From contig NZ_KQ948656.1 in NCBI RefSeq assembly GCF_001514145.1, positions 930,001 to 994,000 on the forward strand: 64,000 nt of DNA, given 5' to 3'. Shown here one piece after another: positions 1 through 9,409 of this stretch. Position 1 is the stretch's first letter, and every line of letters starts with the position of its first letter. Under the pieces are notes generated by a model that made no database searches, was not told the origin of the DNA, and saw only the letters and a program-made list of their open reading frames with translations. The translations under genes were made by a program, and so were the position numbers. Origin of the DNA: Streptomyces canus. GTDB lineage: Bacteria; Actinomycetota; Actinomycetes; Streptomycetales; Streptomycetaceae.

Positions 1-1
1 G

Positions 2-985
2 GCGCTGGAGCGGCGCCGGATCGTCCCGCGCATGCTGCGGGACGTCCACGAACGCGACCTGTCCGTCGAGGTGTTGGGGCGCGCGCTGCCCGCCCCCCTG
101 GCGCTGGCGCCGGTCGGCGTCCTGTCGATCATGCACCCGGACGCGGAGTCGGCGGCGGCCCGGGCAGCGGCGGCACAGGGCGTGCCGTACATCCTGTCGT
201 CCGCCTCCAGCACGCCGATGGAGCAGGTCGCCGAGGCGATGGGGGACGCCGAGCGCTGGTTCCAGCTGTACTGGCCGAAGGATCCGCAGGTGGCTCTGAG
301 CTTCCTGAACCGGGCCAAGGCCGCCGGGTTCACGGCCCTGGTCGTCACCCTGGACACTCCGCTGCTGTCCTGGCGGCCCCGTGATCTCGACCAGGCGTAT
401 CTGCCGTTCCTGCACGGTGTGGGCACCGCCAACTACTTCTCCGACCCGGCCTTCCAGGCGGGTCTGGCCAAGCCGGTGCACGAGGATCCCAACGCGGCCG
501 TGCTGCACTTCGTCGGCATGTTCGCCGACCCCGGCAAGACCTGGCCCGACCTCGCGTTCCTGCGGGAGAACTGGGAGGGGCCCATCGTCCTCAAGGGCGT
601 CCTGCATCCGGACGACGCCCGCCTCGCCGCCGACGCCGGGATGGACGGGGTCGTGGTGTCCAACCACGGCGGCCGCCAGGTGGCCGGGTCGGTCGCGGCG
701 GCCGACGCGCTGCCGGGGGTGGTGGAGGCGGTCGGTGACCGGCTCACGGTGCTCTTCGACAGCGGAATCCGCACCGGGGACGACGTCTTCAAGGCCCTCG
801 CGCTCGGCGCCCGCGCGGTACTCCTCGGTCGGCCGTACGTCTACGGCCTCGGCCTGGACGGACAGCCGGGCGTCGAGCACGTGATCCGCTGTCTGCTCGC
901 GGAACTGGACCTCACGCTCGCGCTCTGCGGACACGCGACACCGGCGACGGTCGGCCCCGACGACCTCCTGGAGGGCCCCGCCTGA
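2..985 (+). CDS. FMN-dependent alpha-hydroxy-acid oxidising protein (lactate 2-monooxygenase-like), 5' end outside window
   Basis: The reading frame is open to the left edge, so the N-terminus is missing; about 327 residues are visible. The family oxidises L-2-hydroxy acids such as lactate with FMN in a TIM barrel in the cytoplasm. Visible signatures are the substrate/FMN segment SNHGGRQ near residue 218, a catalytic-type His in it, the phosphate-binding stretch DSGIRTGDDV and ALALGARAVLLGRP near the C-terminus, and the early QLYWPKD strand. The long insert with PFLHGVGTANYFSDPAF resembles lactate 2-monooxygenase rather than glycolate oxidase, but the exact substrate cannot be fixed. An 11-bp stem terminator follows the stop directly. 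Confidence 0.85.
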   Translation, partial: ALERRRIVPRMLRDVHERDLSVEVLGRALPAPLALAPVGVLSIMHPDAESAAARAAAAQGVPYILSSASSTPMEQVAEAMGDAERWFQLYWPKDPQVALSFLNRAKAAGFTALVVTLDTPLLSWRPRDLDQAYLPFLHGVGTANYFSDPAFQAGLAKPVHEDPNAAVLHFVGMFADPGKTWPDLAFLRENWEGPIVLKGVLHPDDARLAADAGMDGVVVSNHGGRQVAGSVAAADALPGVVEAVGDRLTVLFDSGIRTGDDVFKALALGARAVLLGRPYVYGLGLDGQPGVEHVIRCLLAELDLTLALCGHATPATVGPDDLLEGPA

Positions 986-1016
986 GGGAGGCCTCCTCCG
1001 TGAGCGGAGGCCTCCC
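986..1016. terminator. bidirectional hairpin terminator
   Basis: Perfect 11-bp stem GGGAGGCCTCC (986-996) and GGAGGCCTCCC (1006-1016) with a 9-nt loop. It sits between the stop of the FMN oxidase and the stop of the convergent RICIN gene, so it can serve both. Confidence 0.75.
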
Positions 1017-1022
1017 CGGTTC

Positions 1023-2639
1023 CTAGATCCGGTCCGTGAGCTCCGCGGGCCGGGCGTGCGGGGCCTCGCTCCCGGTGACCGACAGCGAGCCGGGGCCCGC
1101 GCTGGAGGCCGGGTCGGTCAGCCAGCGCTGCTGGTCCGAGTGGTCGCGGACCTTGACGACGACGTCGGCGCCCGGGTCATCGGTGGTGGACGCGAGGGCG
1201 AGCTGGTCGTCCCAGCGGGGCAGTAACTCCCCCTGCACGGTGAGGTCGTAGCGCACGTCGTCGGCCCGCTTCGTCCTCTCCCCCGCGCAGGTGCCGAGGA
1301 TGACCACGCCCGCGTCCCCGCGCGAGTCCAGGCACAGCTCCGGATCCGCCTCGCTGCGCAGCAGACCGTCCTTCTCGTACGACCACTGCTGGGTCCGCTC
1401 GGTCGAGCAGGCCGCCAGTTCGGTGCCGGCGCCCTCCTTCACCGTGCCCCGGACGTCCAGGCAGAGGTCGGCGGCGGCGTTGCGCAGCCGGGTCACCGCC
1501 GGTGCGGTGGGCAACTGGGCGGTGCCCGGCGTCTGCGTGTCGGCGCCCGGGGCCGAGTTGCCGCCGGTGGCGCTGGTGGAGGCGGCCGGGTCGGCGCCGC
1601 CGTCGTGCGACCACAGCCCGGCGGCGAGCATGGCCGCGAGGAGGCCGGCGGAGGTGAGGCCGACTCCGGTGAGCAGCGTCCGTGAGGACCGCAGGCCCCC
1701 GCTCTCGCCGGGAGCACGGCGGCCGGGGGTGGGGATGCGCGCGAGGATGCGGCGGCGTTCCGCGCCGTGCCGGCCGGTGCCCCGGCCACGGGCCTCCGTC
1801 CGGGGCGTACGCCCGGCGCGCAGTTCGAGATAGCGGCGGGCACCCCAGCCGAGCACCGCCTCGGCGATCAGCACGCCCAAGCCGCCCTCGAAATGGCTCA
1901 GTTGTTCCGCGGCGGAACGGCAGTAGCGGCACTCCGCGAGATGCTGCTGGACATCCGGCAGCAGAGCTCCGCCGCGGCGAATCGGAACGTCGAGGAGCCG
2001 GTTGTAGAAGCGGCAATCCTTCGTCGGCGCGAGTTCCCGATGGGCATGTACACATCCTTCCCGGAATTTTTCACGCGCCTGTTCGAGCGCGGCCGACGCG
2101 GTGTCGGTGGCCATGCCGAGGAGTGCGGCGGGCACGACAATCGAGTCCGCCTCCACCTCGGTGTGCCACAGCAGGCATCGGGCGAGTCCGGGAAGGGACT
2201 GGAATGACCGCTCGGCGAGCTTGCGATTTTCGGGGGTCATGGACTTCGCGGCCCGCATACCGCGGCCGCCGTTCGGTTTCACCAGGTCCGGCAGAACATC
2301 GGTGATCCGGTCCTCGGCCGTCCACTCCCTGACCGTGTCCCGCACGGCCACGAGGGTTCTGGGGCGCAGCGCGAGAGCCGGTTCGCCGAGCGCAAGCCGG
2401 TCCAGGACCTGGTGGAAGGCGGCCGCAGCCACCATGGAGGCGGTCTCGGACGGGGAGGCGAGGCAGATGACCGCGTACTCGTGCGCCGGTTTCCAGTGGC
2501 GCGCCATGAGGAGGGCGACGGACTGGGCGGCCTCGCCGTCGGGACGGCCCCTGAGCCGGGCGGCGAGATCCTCGTCGGATTCTCCGGAGGCACCGCCGGG
2601 CGGCGGGTAAGGAGGGAGCGGTGGATGGGGGGTTGGCAC
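1023..2639 (-). CDS. membrane protein: sigma-like region, HxxxCxxC anti-sigma-like motif, TM, RICIN lectin domain (paralogue 1)
   Basis: 538 residues. Residues ~24-82 resemble sigma-70 region 2 (LLMARHWKPAHEYAV then AAFHQVL) and ~147-198 resemble region 4 (LARCLLWHTEVEAD then ALEQAREKFREGC). A zinc-finger-like HLAECRYC (H233, C237, C240) follows, then one membrane segment (~322-344) and an outside beta-trefoil RICIN domain (~384-507) with QQW and QRW motifs. Catalytic or DNA-binding competence of the sigma-like part is unproven; it could be a degenerate, membrane-tethered scaffold. The GTG start has GGAAGGA nine bases upstream. It carries a TTA codon (1224-1226, Leu472), implying bldA control. 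A paralogue lies at 17274-19202 and the two share an upstream element. Confidence 0.8.
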   Translation of the reverse strand: MPTPHPPLPPYPPPGGASGESDEDLAARLRGRPDGEAAQSVALLMARHWKPAHEYAVICLASPSETASMVAAAAFHQVLDRLALGEPALALRPRTLVAVRDTVREWTAEDRITDVLPDLVKPNGGRGMRAAKSMTPENRKLAERSFQSLPGLARCLLWHTEVEADSIVVPAALLGMATDTASAALEQAREKFREGCVHAHRELAPTKDCRFYNRLLDVPIRRGGALLPDVQQHLAECRYCRSAAEQLSHFEGGLGVLIAEAVLGWGARRYLELRAGRTPRTEARGRGTGRHGAERRRILARIPTPGRRAPGESGGLRSSRTLLTGVGLTSAGLLAAMLAAGLWSHDGGADPAASTSATGGNSAPGADTQTPGTAQLPTAPAVTRLRNAAADLCLDVRGTVKEGAGTELAACSTERTQQWSYEKDGLLRSEADPELCLDSRGDAGVVILGTCAGERTKRADDVRYDLTVQGELLPRWDDQLALASTTDDPGADVVVKVRDHSDQQRWLTDPASSAGPGSLSVTGSEAPHARPAELTDRI

Positions 2640-3131
2640 TGAGCGGATTCCTTCCCACGGACATGGGACTCACAGAAGTTCTCGTTGCCGAAAAGAAGTG
2701 CCGAACGGGGCATCCCTTTTGGGCGCGGGCGTGGGAAGCACGAATTCGCCGACGCCCCTCCACCCCGCTTCCCCACGGGACGAATGCGACCCGGCCCTGG
2801 CCCCCCACATGGGTGGTTCACCTTTGCACAAGTCACTCACGGCCAACAAGGGCACCCGAGCAACATCCGCGCCAATTGAAAGATGGTCAGACCGAGTCGC
2901 AACTGCGTGCGCTCGCACCGGCTTTCGACATTCCGTGCGCCCCGTGTGAAACACGCGCACGCGCCGGAGCGTCCCGCACGCTCCCCCCACGCGGCGACCG
3001 GCGGTCCACTGGAGGCGGCCCTTCTCGGAGGCCCCGCGCGGAACGGCGGCTCTCCCGCGCGAAACCCCGGCCGCCGACCCCGTTCCTCCCGCCCTCGGTC
3101 GGCGGCCCCGGGGCGGGACGGCCGGAAGGCC
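2640..3131. other. 492-bp intergenic region upstream of RICIN paralogue 1
   Basis: No credible gene: open frames here lack ribosome sites and the composition is mixed, with A/T-richer patches near 2660-2700 and 2860-2890. It holds the promoter region of the RICIN gene, including the element at 2819-2850 that recurs upstream of the second paralogue. The rest (2890-3131) shows nothing recognisable. Confidence 0.5.
2819..2850 (-). promoter_or_regulatory. conserved element shared by the two RICIN paralogues (copy 1)
   Basis: On the minus strand it reads CTTGTT, 3 nt, CGT, 3 nt, TGAC, Y, then TGTGCAAAGGTG. The 12-base block CACCTTTGCACA (plus strand) is identical in both copies, as are GTCA, ACG and AACAAG at the same spacing. 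It lies 180 bp upstream of the start codon. Promoter or operator role is inferred. Confidence 0.6.
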
Positions 3132-3509
3132 TCAGATCTGCCAGGAGCGCAGCCGGTCCGCCGCCCCGTACACGTCGGTCTTGCCGGAGATCAGATCGCG
3201 GGCGAGGTCGACGAGGGCGCCGTAAGGCGGGTCGATGCCGACGCCGCTGACGAACATGTAGGCCACGGCGGTGGCGCAGGCGAAGCGGGCGTTGGCCGAC
3301 GGTAAGGGCTTGAGCAGCGCCAGGGTGTGAAGAAGGGCGGCGGCGCGCCAGGCCGGGTCGGAGTCGACGCCCAGGCGGGGCGGGTCGACGCGATGCCGGG
3401 CGACGGCGGCGACGAGGGCCGAGAAGTCGTTGATCGTGGGCTGCTCGGGCAGGACCTCTTCGTGCCGTTGGAGCAGCCAGGGCACGTCGATGTGAACGAC
3501 GGAAGCCAT
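3132..3509 (-). CDS. Fic/Doc-like toxin component with degenerate Fic motif
   Basis: 125 residues, the length of Doc-type toxins. The Doc/Fic core normally has HPFxxGNKRTA; here the equivalent segment is KPLPSANARFACATAVAYMF (residues 67-86), so the catalytic His is replaced by Lys and the anion-hole Gly by Ala, while the Asn-x-Arg part survives. Nucleotide transfer to a target is therefore doubtful. The start lies 3 bases after the antitoxin stop, giving translational coupling. A TTA codon (3303-3305, Leu69) sits inside the altered motif, so full translation should need the bldA tRNA while the antitoxin does not. Confidence 0.7.
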   Translation of the reverse strand: MASVVHIDVPWLLQRHEEVLPEQPTINDFSALVAAVARHRVDPPRLGVDSDPAWRAAALLHTLALLKPLPSANARFACATAVAYMFVSGVGIDPPYGALVDLARDLISGKTDVYGAADRLRSWQI

Positions 3510-3512
3510 CGG

Positions 3513-3758
3513 TCAGCCGACCCGCCCCGCGCCCCTGGCGGCCGGTTCGTCCTCCGGGAAGGCGGCGGCGAACTCGTCGGCGTGGGCGGAGAAGAACCGC
3601 CGGAACGCTTCCGCGCCTTCCTTGAGGGCCCGGTGCCGGGCGATGTCGGCCGCGGCGGCCTCCCGCACGAGGGCCTTCATCGACGTACCGCGCTCCTTGG
3701 CGATCTGCCGCAGGTCCTCTAGCTCGCGATCGCTGAACTCCACGTTGAGAGCTGGCAT
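3513..3758 (-). CDS. ribbon-helix-helix antitoxin of the Fic-type pair
   Basis: 81 residues. The first half is a short beta strand (LNVEFSDRELEDL) followed by two helices (RQIAKERGTSMKALVREAA), the pattern of RHH DNA-binding antitoxins; the second half is a helical, acidic tail that would bind the toxin. It is the first gene of a two-gene operon with the toxin 3 bases downstream and probably represses its own promoter. No TTA codon. Confidence 0.7.
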   Translation of the reverse strand: MPALNVEFSDRELEDLRQIAKERGTSMKALVREAAAADIARHRALKEGAEAFRRFFSAHADEFAAAFPEDEPAARGAGRVG

Positions 3759-3909
3759 GCCTTCACGGTACCTCGCGGGTACTCAACCGTAAATATCCGC
3801 AGGTCACATCACTTGTCGAGCGGTACCGAAGGGGTGCGAGCACGGTGTCCGATTCCCGCCGGACGCGCGACGTCGGGCGTCCCACACTCGAAGGCGAGGA
3901 GGAACCGAC

Positions 3910-4632
3910 ATGACCGTCACCCCCGACCTGGCCGCCGCCCGGGTCGCCGAGACCGACTGGGCCGCCCTCGCCGCCGAGTTGGACGCGCACGGCTGCGCCC
4001 CGACGGCACCGCTGCTGACGCCCGACGAGTGCCGGGACCTGACAGCGCTGTACGAGAAGCCGGAGCTCTTCCGGACCACCGTGGACATGGCACGCCACCG
4101 CTTCGGATCGGGTGAGTACCGCTACTTCACCCACGACCTGCCCGCCCCGGTGTCCGCGCTGCGCGCCGCGCTCTATCCCCGCCTGCTGCCCGTCGCCCGT
4201 GACTGGGCGGCCCGTCTGGGACGCCCGGCACCGTGGCCGGACTCCCTGGAGGAGTGGCTGGAGCACTGTCATGCGGCCGGGCAGGACCGCTCGGCGCAGA
4301 TCCTGCTGCGCTACACGCAGGGCGACTGGAACGCGCTGCACCGGGACGTCTTCGGCGACCTGGTCTTCCCGCTGCAGGTGGTGGTCGGCCTCGACGGGTA
4401 CGGCACCGACTACACCGGCGGCGAGTTCCTGATGGTCGAGCAGCGTCCCCGGGCCCAGTCCCGGGGCACGGCGACCGTCCTCCCCCGGGGCCATGGCGTG
4501 GTCTTCACGACCCGGGACCGGCCGGTGCGCAGCAAGCGCGGCTGGGCGGCCGGGGCGATGCGGCACGGGGTGAGCGTCGTGCGCTCCGGCCGGCGGCACG
4601 CGCTCGGGATCGTCTTCCACGACGCGTCCTAG
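3910..4632 (+). CDS. 2OG-Fe(II) oxygenase (Oxygenase-NA / PF09859 type)
   Basis: 240 residues. Metal ligands are visible as the HxD pair in LHRDVFG (H144, D146) and a distal His in MRHGVSVV (H219), followed by the 2-oxoglutarate-binding Arg in GRRHALGIVFHD near the C-terminus. The family is AlkB-like and has been proposed to act on damaged nucleic acid, but the substrate is unknown. The ATG has GAGGAGGAA about 6 bases upstream. It stands alone between the toxin-antitoxin pair and the ECF41 unit. A long opposite-strand open frame over it is a codon-bias shadow. Confidence 0.8.
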   Translation: MTVTPDLAAARVAETDWAALAAELDAHGCAPTAPLLTPDECRDLTALYEKPELFRTTVDMARHRFGSGEYRYFTHDLPAPVSALRAALYPRLLPVARDWAARLGRPAPWPDSLEEWLEHCHAAGQDRSAQILLRYTQGDWNALHRDVFGDLVFPLQVVVGLDGYGTDYTGGEFLMVEQRPRAQSRGTATVLPRGHGVVFTTRDRPVRSKRGWAAGAMRHGVSVVRSGRRHALGIVFHDAS

Positions 4633-4681
4633 CCGCCCCGCCTCGGCCACGGTGAGGCGTGGGTCACATTCGACCGTCGGA

Positions 4682-4688
4682 TGTCACA
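4682..4688 (+). promoter_or_regulatory. TGTCACA, possible ECF41-type -35 element
   Basis: TGTCACA lies 56 bp upstream of the ECF41 sigma gene. ECF41 factors are described as recognising TGTCACA, 16 nt, CGTC and controlling themselves. The -35 half is exact; no CGTC is found at the expected distance, so only half the signature is present. A second GTCACATT lies 20 bp upstream (4663). Confidence 0.35.
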
Positions 4689-4744
4689 TTCCGGCGCCCC
4701 GAAGGCCTCGCAGTAGTGAGCGCGCTACTGGGAGGCCACACGAG

Positions 4745-5656
4745 ATGTCCGAGATCCCCGTTCCCGACACCGAAGAGGCGACCGGTGTCTTCGTCGAGCA
4801 CCGGGAGCTGTTGTTCGGCGTCGTCTACAACATGCTGGGCAGCGTCACCGACACCGAGGACGTGCTCCAGGACACCTGGCTGTCGTGGTCGCGCCGGGGC
4901 GCCGGCGGGATCGACAACCCACGTGCCTATCTGGTCCGGATCGCCGTCAACCACGCGCTCCAGCGGCGGGCCGTGGTCAACCGCCGCCGCGAGACGTATG
5001 TCGGCCCGTGGCTGCCCGAGCCCCTGGTGACCGACGAGGCCGGCGCCGACGACCCCGCGCTGCGCACCGAGTCCGTGTCGCTGGCGATGCTGGTGGTCCT
5101 GGAGTCGCTGTCCCCGCTGGAGCGCGCGGTGTTCGTGCTGCACGAGGTCTTCGGTTACGCCCACACCGAGATCGCGGAGATCATCGACCGCACCCCGGCC
5201 GCCGTACGGCAGTTGGCGCACCGCGCGCGGGCCCATGTGCACGCCCGCCGCCCGCTGTACGAGGCCCATCCCCGGGTCCGCCGGGAGGCGACCGAGCGGT
5301 TCGTGCGGGCCGCCGTCGGCGGGGACATCGCCGAGCTGATGGAGATCCTCGCGCCGGACGTGACGGTGTGGACGGACGGCGGCGGCATGCGCAGGCAGGC
5401 CCTGCGTCCGGTGCGCGGGCGGGAGAAGGCGGCCCGGCTGCTCAACGGGTACGCGAAGCGGGGCGGGGCGCAGGCCCTCGGCCTGGAGTTGCGCTACCGC
5501 CGCGTCAACGGCGATGACGCGGCCGTGCTGTTCGACCACGACTCGCCGTACGCGGTGATCGTCCTGGACCTCACACCGGAGGGCGACCGGGTCTCGAACC
5601 TCTTCGTCGTGACCAATCCCGACAAGCTCACGCATGTGCAGAAGGAGGAGGCGTGA
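4745..5656 (+). CDS. ECF41-group RNA polymerase sigma factor with C-terminal SnoaL-like domain
   Basis: 303 residues. Region 2 spans ~14-80 (LLFGVVYNMLGSVTDTEDVLQDTW), region 4 ~115-170 (LSPLERAVFVLHEVFGYAHTEIAE then AVRQLAHRAR), and a C-terminal NTF2/SnoaL-like domain ~185-303. All three ECF41 hallmarks are present: WLPEP in the linker, DGGG in the extension and NPDKL at the end. In this group the extension modulates activity in place of a separate anti-sigma factor. The ATG has GGGAGG upstream; in-frame sequence before it is not coding-like. Its stop overlaps the start of the cytochrome b gene (GTGA), an unusual partner, since ECF41 genes usually sit by carboxymuconolactone decarboxylase-, oxidoreductase- or epimerase-type genes. 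Confidence 0.9.
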   Translation: MSEIPVPDTEEATGVFVEHRELLFGVVYNMLGSVTDTEDVLQDTWLSWSRRGAGGIDNPRAYLVRIAVNHALQRRAVVNRRRETYVGPWLPEPLVTDEAGADDPALRTESVSLAMLVVLESLSPLERAVFVLHEVFGYAHTEIAEIIDRTPAAVRQLAHRARAHVHARRPLYEAHPRVRREATERFVRAAVGGDIAELMEILAPDVTVWTDGGGMRRQALRPVRGREKAARLLNGYAKRGGAQALGLELRYRRVNGDDAAVLFDHDSPYAVIVLDLTPEGDRVSNLFVVTNPDKLTHVQKEEA

Positions 5657-7182
5657 CCACGGCGGAACGCCCGGCTGAGCCGGGGAAGGGCGAGCGGCTG
5701 TCCGGCTGGCTCGACGGACGGCTCGGCACCCGCACACTCGGCGCGAAGTACCTGCGCAAGGTCTTCCCGGACCACTGGTCCTTCCTGCTCGGCGAGATCT
5801 GTCTGTACAGCTTCGTCGTGCTGATCCTGACCGGGGTGTGGCTGACCCTGTTCTTCCATCCGTCGATGAACGAGGTGACGTACCACGGCAGTTACACGCC
5901 GCTGAACGGCGTGCGGATGTCGGAGGCGTACGCCTCGACGCTGGACATCAGTTTCGACGTGCGCGGCGGGCTGCTGATCCGGCAGCTGCACCACTGGTCG
6001 GCCCTGATCTTCGTCGCGGCGATGCTCACGCACATGATGCGGCACTTCTTCACGGGCTCGTTCCGCAAGCCGCGCGAGGTCAACTGGCTGTTCGGCTGGG
6101 CACTGCTGTTCCTGGGCCTGTTCGAGGGCCTCTTCGGCTACTCGCTGCCGGACGACCTGCTGTCGGGCACGGGCATGAGGTTCGTCTACGGCGCCACCCT
6201 GTCGGTGCCGATCGTCGGGACGTATCTGGCGATGTTCCTGTTCGGCGGCGAGTTCCCGGGCCATGACATCGTGGCCCGCTTCTACTCGCTGCACATCCTG
6301 GTCATCCCCGGCATCATGGCGGCGCTCGTGGTGGCCCATCTGATCCTGGTCGTCCACCACAAGCACACCCAGTTCGCGGGCCCCGGAAAGACCGAACGCA
6401 ATGTGGTCGGGACACCGTTCTTCCCGGTGTACCTGGCGAAGGCCGGCGGGTTCTTCTTCCTGGTGTTCGGGGCGCTCACGCTCATCGCGGCGGTGGCGAG
6501 CATCAACCCCGTCTGGTCGTACGGCCCCTACCGCGCCGACCAGGTCTCCACGGGCGCCCAACCCGACTGGTACCTGGGGTTCGCGGAGGGACTGGTGCGG
6601 GTGATGCCGGGCTGGGAGGTGACCCTGTGGGGCCACACGCTGATCCTCGGAGTCCTGATACCGGTCGTGATCTTCCCGCTGCTGCTGGTCTTCATCGGCG
6701 TCTACCCGTTCCTGGAGGCCCGGTTCACCAAGGACAAGCGGGAGCACCACCTCCTCGACCGCCCGCGCAACAAGCCGGTCCGTACGGCGATCGGCGCGTC
6801 CTGGATCAGCCTGTACCTGATCCTGCTGGCGGGCGGCGGCAACGACATCGTGGCGACGCGGCTGCACCTGTCGATCAACACGGTCACCTGGGCCGTGCGG
6901 ATCGGGATGTTCGTCGTCCCGGCGGTCGTCTTCGTCGCCACCCGGCGGATCTGCCTGGGTCTGCAACTCCGGGACCGGGAGCTGGTGTTGCACGGCCGGG
7001 AGACCGGTGTGATCAAGCGGCTGCCGCACGGTGAGTACGTCGAGGTGCACCAGCCGCTCGATCAGGCCCGGCTCCACACGCTCACCGCGCACGAACGGCC
7101 CGGTGAGCTGGTGGAGCACGCGAAGGTCAGCCTTGATCCGCCACGAAGGACGCCATCCGGGTCAGAGCGGAGTTCCAGTTGA
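5653..7182 (+). CDS. cytochrome b subunit of bc complex, QcrB-like, stand-alone paralogue
   Basis: 509 residues with about 8-9 membrane helices. The haem histidines are seen as two pairs 14 residues apart (H113/H127 in HHWSALIF...LTHMM; second pair in [10 protein letters not shown]...VVAHLIL). The quinol-site motif appears as PDWY, as in actinobacterial QcrB. In the membrane it would pass electrons from menaquinol to a Rieske protein, but no qcrA or qcrC is adjacent, so it is probably a second copy beside the respiratory operon. GTG start overlaps the ECF41 stop. The 3' end overlaps the convergent cellulase gene by 56 bp, so the last ~18 residues (Ser/Arg-rich) are doubly coding. Confidence 0.88.
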   Translation: MTTAERPAEPGKGERLSGWLDGRLGTRTLGAKYLRKVFPDHWSFLLGEICLYSFVVLILTGVWLTLFFHPSMNEVTYHGSYTPLNGVRMSEAYASTLDISFDVRGGLLIRQLHHWSALIFVAAMLTHMMRHFFTGSFRKPREVNWLFGWALLFLGLFEGLFGYSLPDDLLSGTGMRFVYGATLSVPIVGTYLAMFLFGGEFPGHDIVARFYSLHILVIPGIMAALVVAHLILVVHHKHTQFAGPGKTERNVVGTPFFPVYLAKAGGFFFLVFGALTLIAAVASINPVWSYGPYRADQVSTGAQPDWYLGFAEGLVRVMPGWEVTLWGHTLILGVLIPVVIFPLLLVFIGVYPFLEARFTKDKREHHLLDRPRNKPVRTAIGASWISLYLILLAGGGNDIVATRLHLSINTVTWAVRIGMFVVPAVVFVATRRICLGLQLRDRELVLHGRETGVIKRLPHGEYVEVHQPLDQARLHTLTAHERPGELVEHAKVSLDPPRRTPSGSERSSS

Positions 7183-9370
7183 TGGTGTGCTCGTTGGTCG
7201 ACCAGGACTGGATGTCGTCGATGTAGCAGAACTGGCCGACGCAGCCCTGGAGTTTGCTCTGTGCGTAGGGGTCCTGGATGCCCGAGTTCGGCCCGCCGGC
7301 GAGGGTGCCCCTCGGCGGGTTCGGCATGCTCGGGTCGAGCTGGTGGGCGTACCAACGGGCGTGCTGGTTGTGGGAGTTGACCTCGCCGTAGCCGGTCACG
7401 TACGAGATGTTCAGCGCGTTGCGCCCGAAGATGTAGTCGATGCCCTGGAGAGCGCCGTCACGGTACTTCGTGGCCCCCGTGATGTCGTAGGCGGTGGCGA
7501 TGACGATCCCGTTGTGCAGGATCTGGTGGTTGGAGCCCCAGTCGTAGAGGTTGCCTTCCGGGGCGTACGGCATGCCGTACGGGTGGGCCTTCAGCGTGGC
7601 CAGGTAGCGGTCGGCACCCTTGACGACCGACTGCCGCACCTTGTCCCGGCCGGGCAGCCTGCTCGGCACCGTCGCCAGGTCCAGGCGGGCCGCCGCGGCC
7701 GTGCGGGCCCAGTCGTAGCCGACGGGGGTGAAGATGTCGGCGGTGTGGACCGGCGAGGCGAGCACGTGGTCCTGGAACGCCTTCTCGCCCGTGGTGAGGT
7801 ACAACTCGGCCGCCGCCCAGTAGAACTCGTCGGTGACGTTGTTGTCGGCGTAGGTGCCGCCTCCGGTGCCGTCGCTCTCCGAGGCGTACAGGTCGGGGTG
7901 GGCGAGTGCCGCGGTCCAGGCCTTGCGGGCGGCCGCCAGGGCCTTCGCCGCGAACGCCTTGTCGTAGGGCTTGTACAGGCGGGCGGCCTGCGCGGCGGTC
8001 GCGGCCAGGTTCAGGGTCGCCGCGGTGGACGCCGGGTGCAGTTCACGCTTCTGCGGGTCGTCGCTCGGCATGAGCGGCAGGCCGGTCCACTGCTCGTCGT
8101 GGATCTTGTGGTGCGCCATCCCGGCCAGCGGCTGCCCGTCCGGCACCTGCATCTTGAGCAGGAACTCCAGCTCCCAGCGGGCCTCGTCGAGGATGTCGGG
8201 CACCTTGTTGCCGCTCTCGGGGATGGCGAGGGTGCCGTCGCCGAGCTTCGCGGGCTGACCTGTGCGGGCCAGCAGCTCGCGCTCGTACGTGCTCAGCACC
8301 TCCCAGGTGGAGATGCCGCCGTTCACCACGTACTTGCCGTGGTCGCCGGCGTCGTACCAGCCGCCGGTGACGTCGAGGGTGTAGTCGCACACCCCCGGCT
8401 GGCAGGGCACGTCCTTGTCGCCCTGGTTGGGGGCCGAGTTCACGTGCCCGGCGGCGCGTCCGTAGCCCGGGCGCAGGTCGTCGCGGATCGCGATGCCGCT
8501 GCGCTGGGTGTAGTAGTACTTCGCCGCGTCGAGCCGGAGCTGTTCGTAGGCGCCCGTGCCGATGTCGAAGGGCCGGCCGGCCTCGCCGTCCGCGACCAGG
8601 GTGAGGCCCGCGCCGCGCTTCTGGTAGGCGCCGAAGTCGATGGAGTGGACGTTCTGCCCGGAGGAGACGTCGGTGCCGCGCGGCACGGTCCAGCCGTGGG
8701 CGACGACGGTGCCGGAGGCGCTCTTCAGCTGCCAGGGCAGCTTCGCCGTGGCGTCGGTGACCAAGGTGGCGTTCTTCGGCCCGGCGGGCAGATAGGCCAC
8801 CTGGTTGACGCGCACGCGCGGTCCGGTGTCGGGCTCGTACACCTCGGGCGGAACCCCGCCCAGCAGGGACACGTCGTCCATGCAGAAGCGGAATGGGTCG
8901 GCGCTGCCGCCGAGTTGGAAACCTACCTGGCCCTGGGCGGTGTCGACGGGCGAGGTGAACGTGTAGGAGTAGGAGTTCCCGGAGACGCTCAGCTGGGGGC
9001 TCACCTCGAAGTAGGTGTCGTAGGGCGCCACTTGCAGCCCCACGATCGCCCTGAGGACGTGCCCTTCGGGCGTACCGTTCGCGGTGAAGGAGAACTTGTA
9101 CGACTCCCCCTTCACGAGGGTGACGTCGTTCTGGCCGACGGCGGCGTCCCAGCGGTTGGCGGTGCCGCCCGGCACGTCCGCGCACAGCTGTCCGCCGGAC
9201 AGGCCCGCGGTGACGTTGCTGCTTGTCCACCAGGGCTCGGTGGTGGTGTCGAAGGTGCCGTTCTTGAGCTGCTCGACCTCGTCGGCGGCGGCCGGGGACG
9301 CGGGCGTGGCCACAAGTGCCGTTCCCAGTAAGGCCGTCAGGCACAACAAGGTGGTTCTGCGTCGTTTCAC
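7127..9370 (-). CDS. secreted GH9 endoglucanase with N-terminal CBM4/9-like and CelD_N domains
   Basis: 747 residues from the GTG at 9370, preceded by GGAGGAG. Residues 1-~28 are a signal peptide ([16 protein letters not shown], cleaved near PAAADEV). Then a carbohydrate-binding beta sandwich (~30-165), a CelD_N Ig-like module (~178-265), and the GH9 catalytic barrel (~275-745) with [16 protein letters not shown] (catalytic Asps), [10 protein letters not shown], and the acid/base Glu region [14 protein letters not shown] near the C-terminus. It should cleave cellulose outside the cell. A CebR-type operator lies 40 bp upstream and codon 14 is TTA (9329-9331), predicting induction by cello-oligosaccharide and bldA dependence. 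Confidence 0.92.
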   Translation of the reverse strand: MKRRRTTLLCLTALLGTALVATPASPAAADEVEQLKNGTFDTTTEPWWTSSNVTAGLSGGQLCADVPGGTANRWDAAVGQNDVTLVKGESYKFSFTANGTPEGHVLRAIVGLQVAPYDTYFEVSPQLSVSGNSYSYTFTSPVDTAQGQVGFQLGGSADPFRFCMDDVSLLGGVPPEVYEPDTGPRVRVNQVAYLPAGPKNATLVTDATAKLPWQLKSASGTVVAHGWTVPRGTDVSSGQNVHSIDFGAYQKRGAGLTLVADGEAGRPFDIGTGAYEQLRLDAAKYYYTQRSGIAIRDDLRPGYGRAAGHVNSAPNQGDKDVPCQPGVCDYTLDVTGGWYDAGDHGKYVVNGGISTWEVLSTYERELLARTGQPAKLGDGTLAIPESGNKVPDILDEARWELEFLLKMQVPDGQPLAGMAHHKIHDEQWTGLPLMPSDDPQKRELHPASTAATLNLAATAAQAARLYKPYDKAFAAKALAAARKAWTAALAHPDLYASESDGTGGGTYADNNVTDEFYWAAAELYLTTGEKAFQDHVLASPVHTADIFTPVGYDWARTAAAARLDLATVPSRLPGRDKVRQSVVKGADRYLATLKAHPYGMPYAPEGNLYDWGSNHQILHNGIVIATAYDITGATKYRDGALQGIDYIFGRNALNISYVTGYGEVNSHNQHARWYAHQLDPSMPNPPRGTLAGGPNSGIQDPYAQSKLQGCVGQFCYIDDIQSWSTNEHTINWNSALTRMASFVADQG

Positions 9371-9409
9371 GTCTGGGCTCCTCCAGTGAGGTGCGGGTGA
9401 CGCTCTTGA

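Noticed and set aside
4682..4710. Full ECF41 promoter TGTCACA-N16-CGTC
   Set aside because: Only the -35 half is exact; no CGTC at the right distance.
7031..9331. Long plus-strand open frame of ~766 codons opposite the cellulase
   Set aside because: It is the codon-bias shadow of the GH9 gene; content is Val/Gly/Arg-rich with no domain and no ribosome site.
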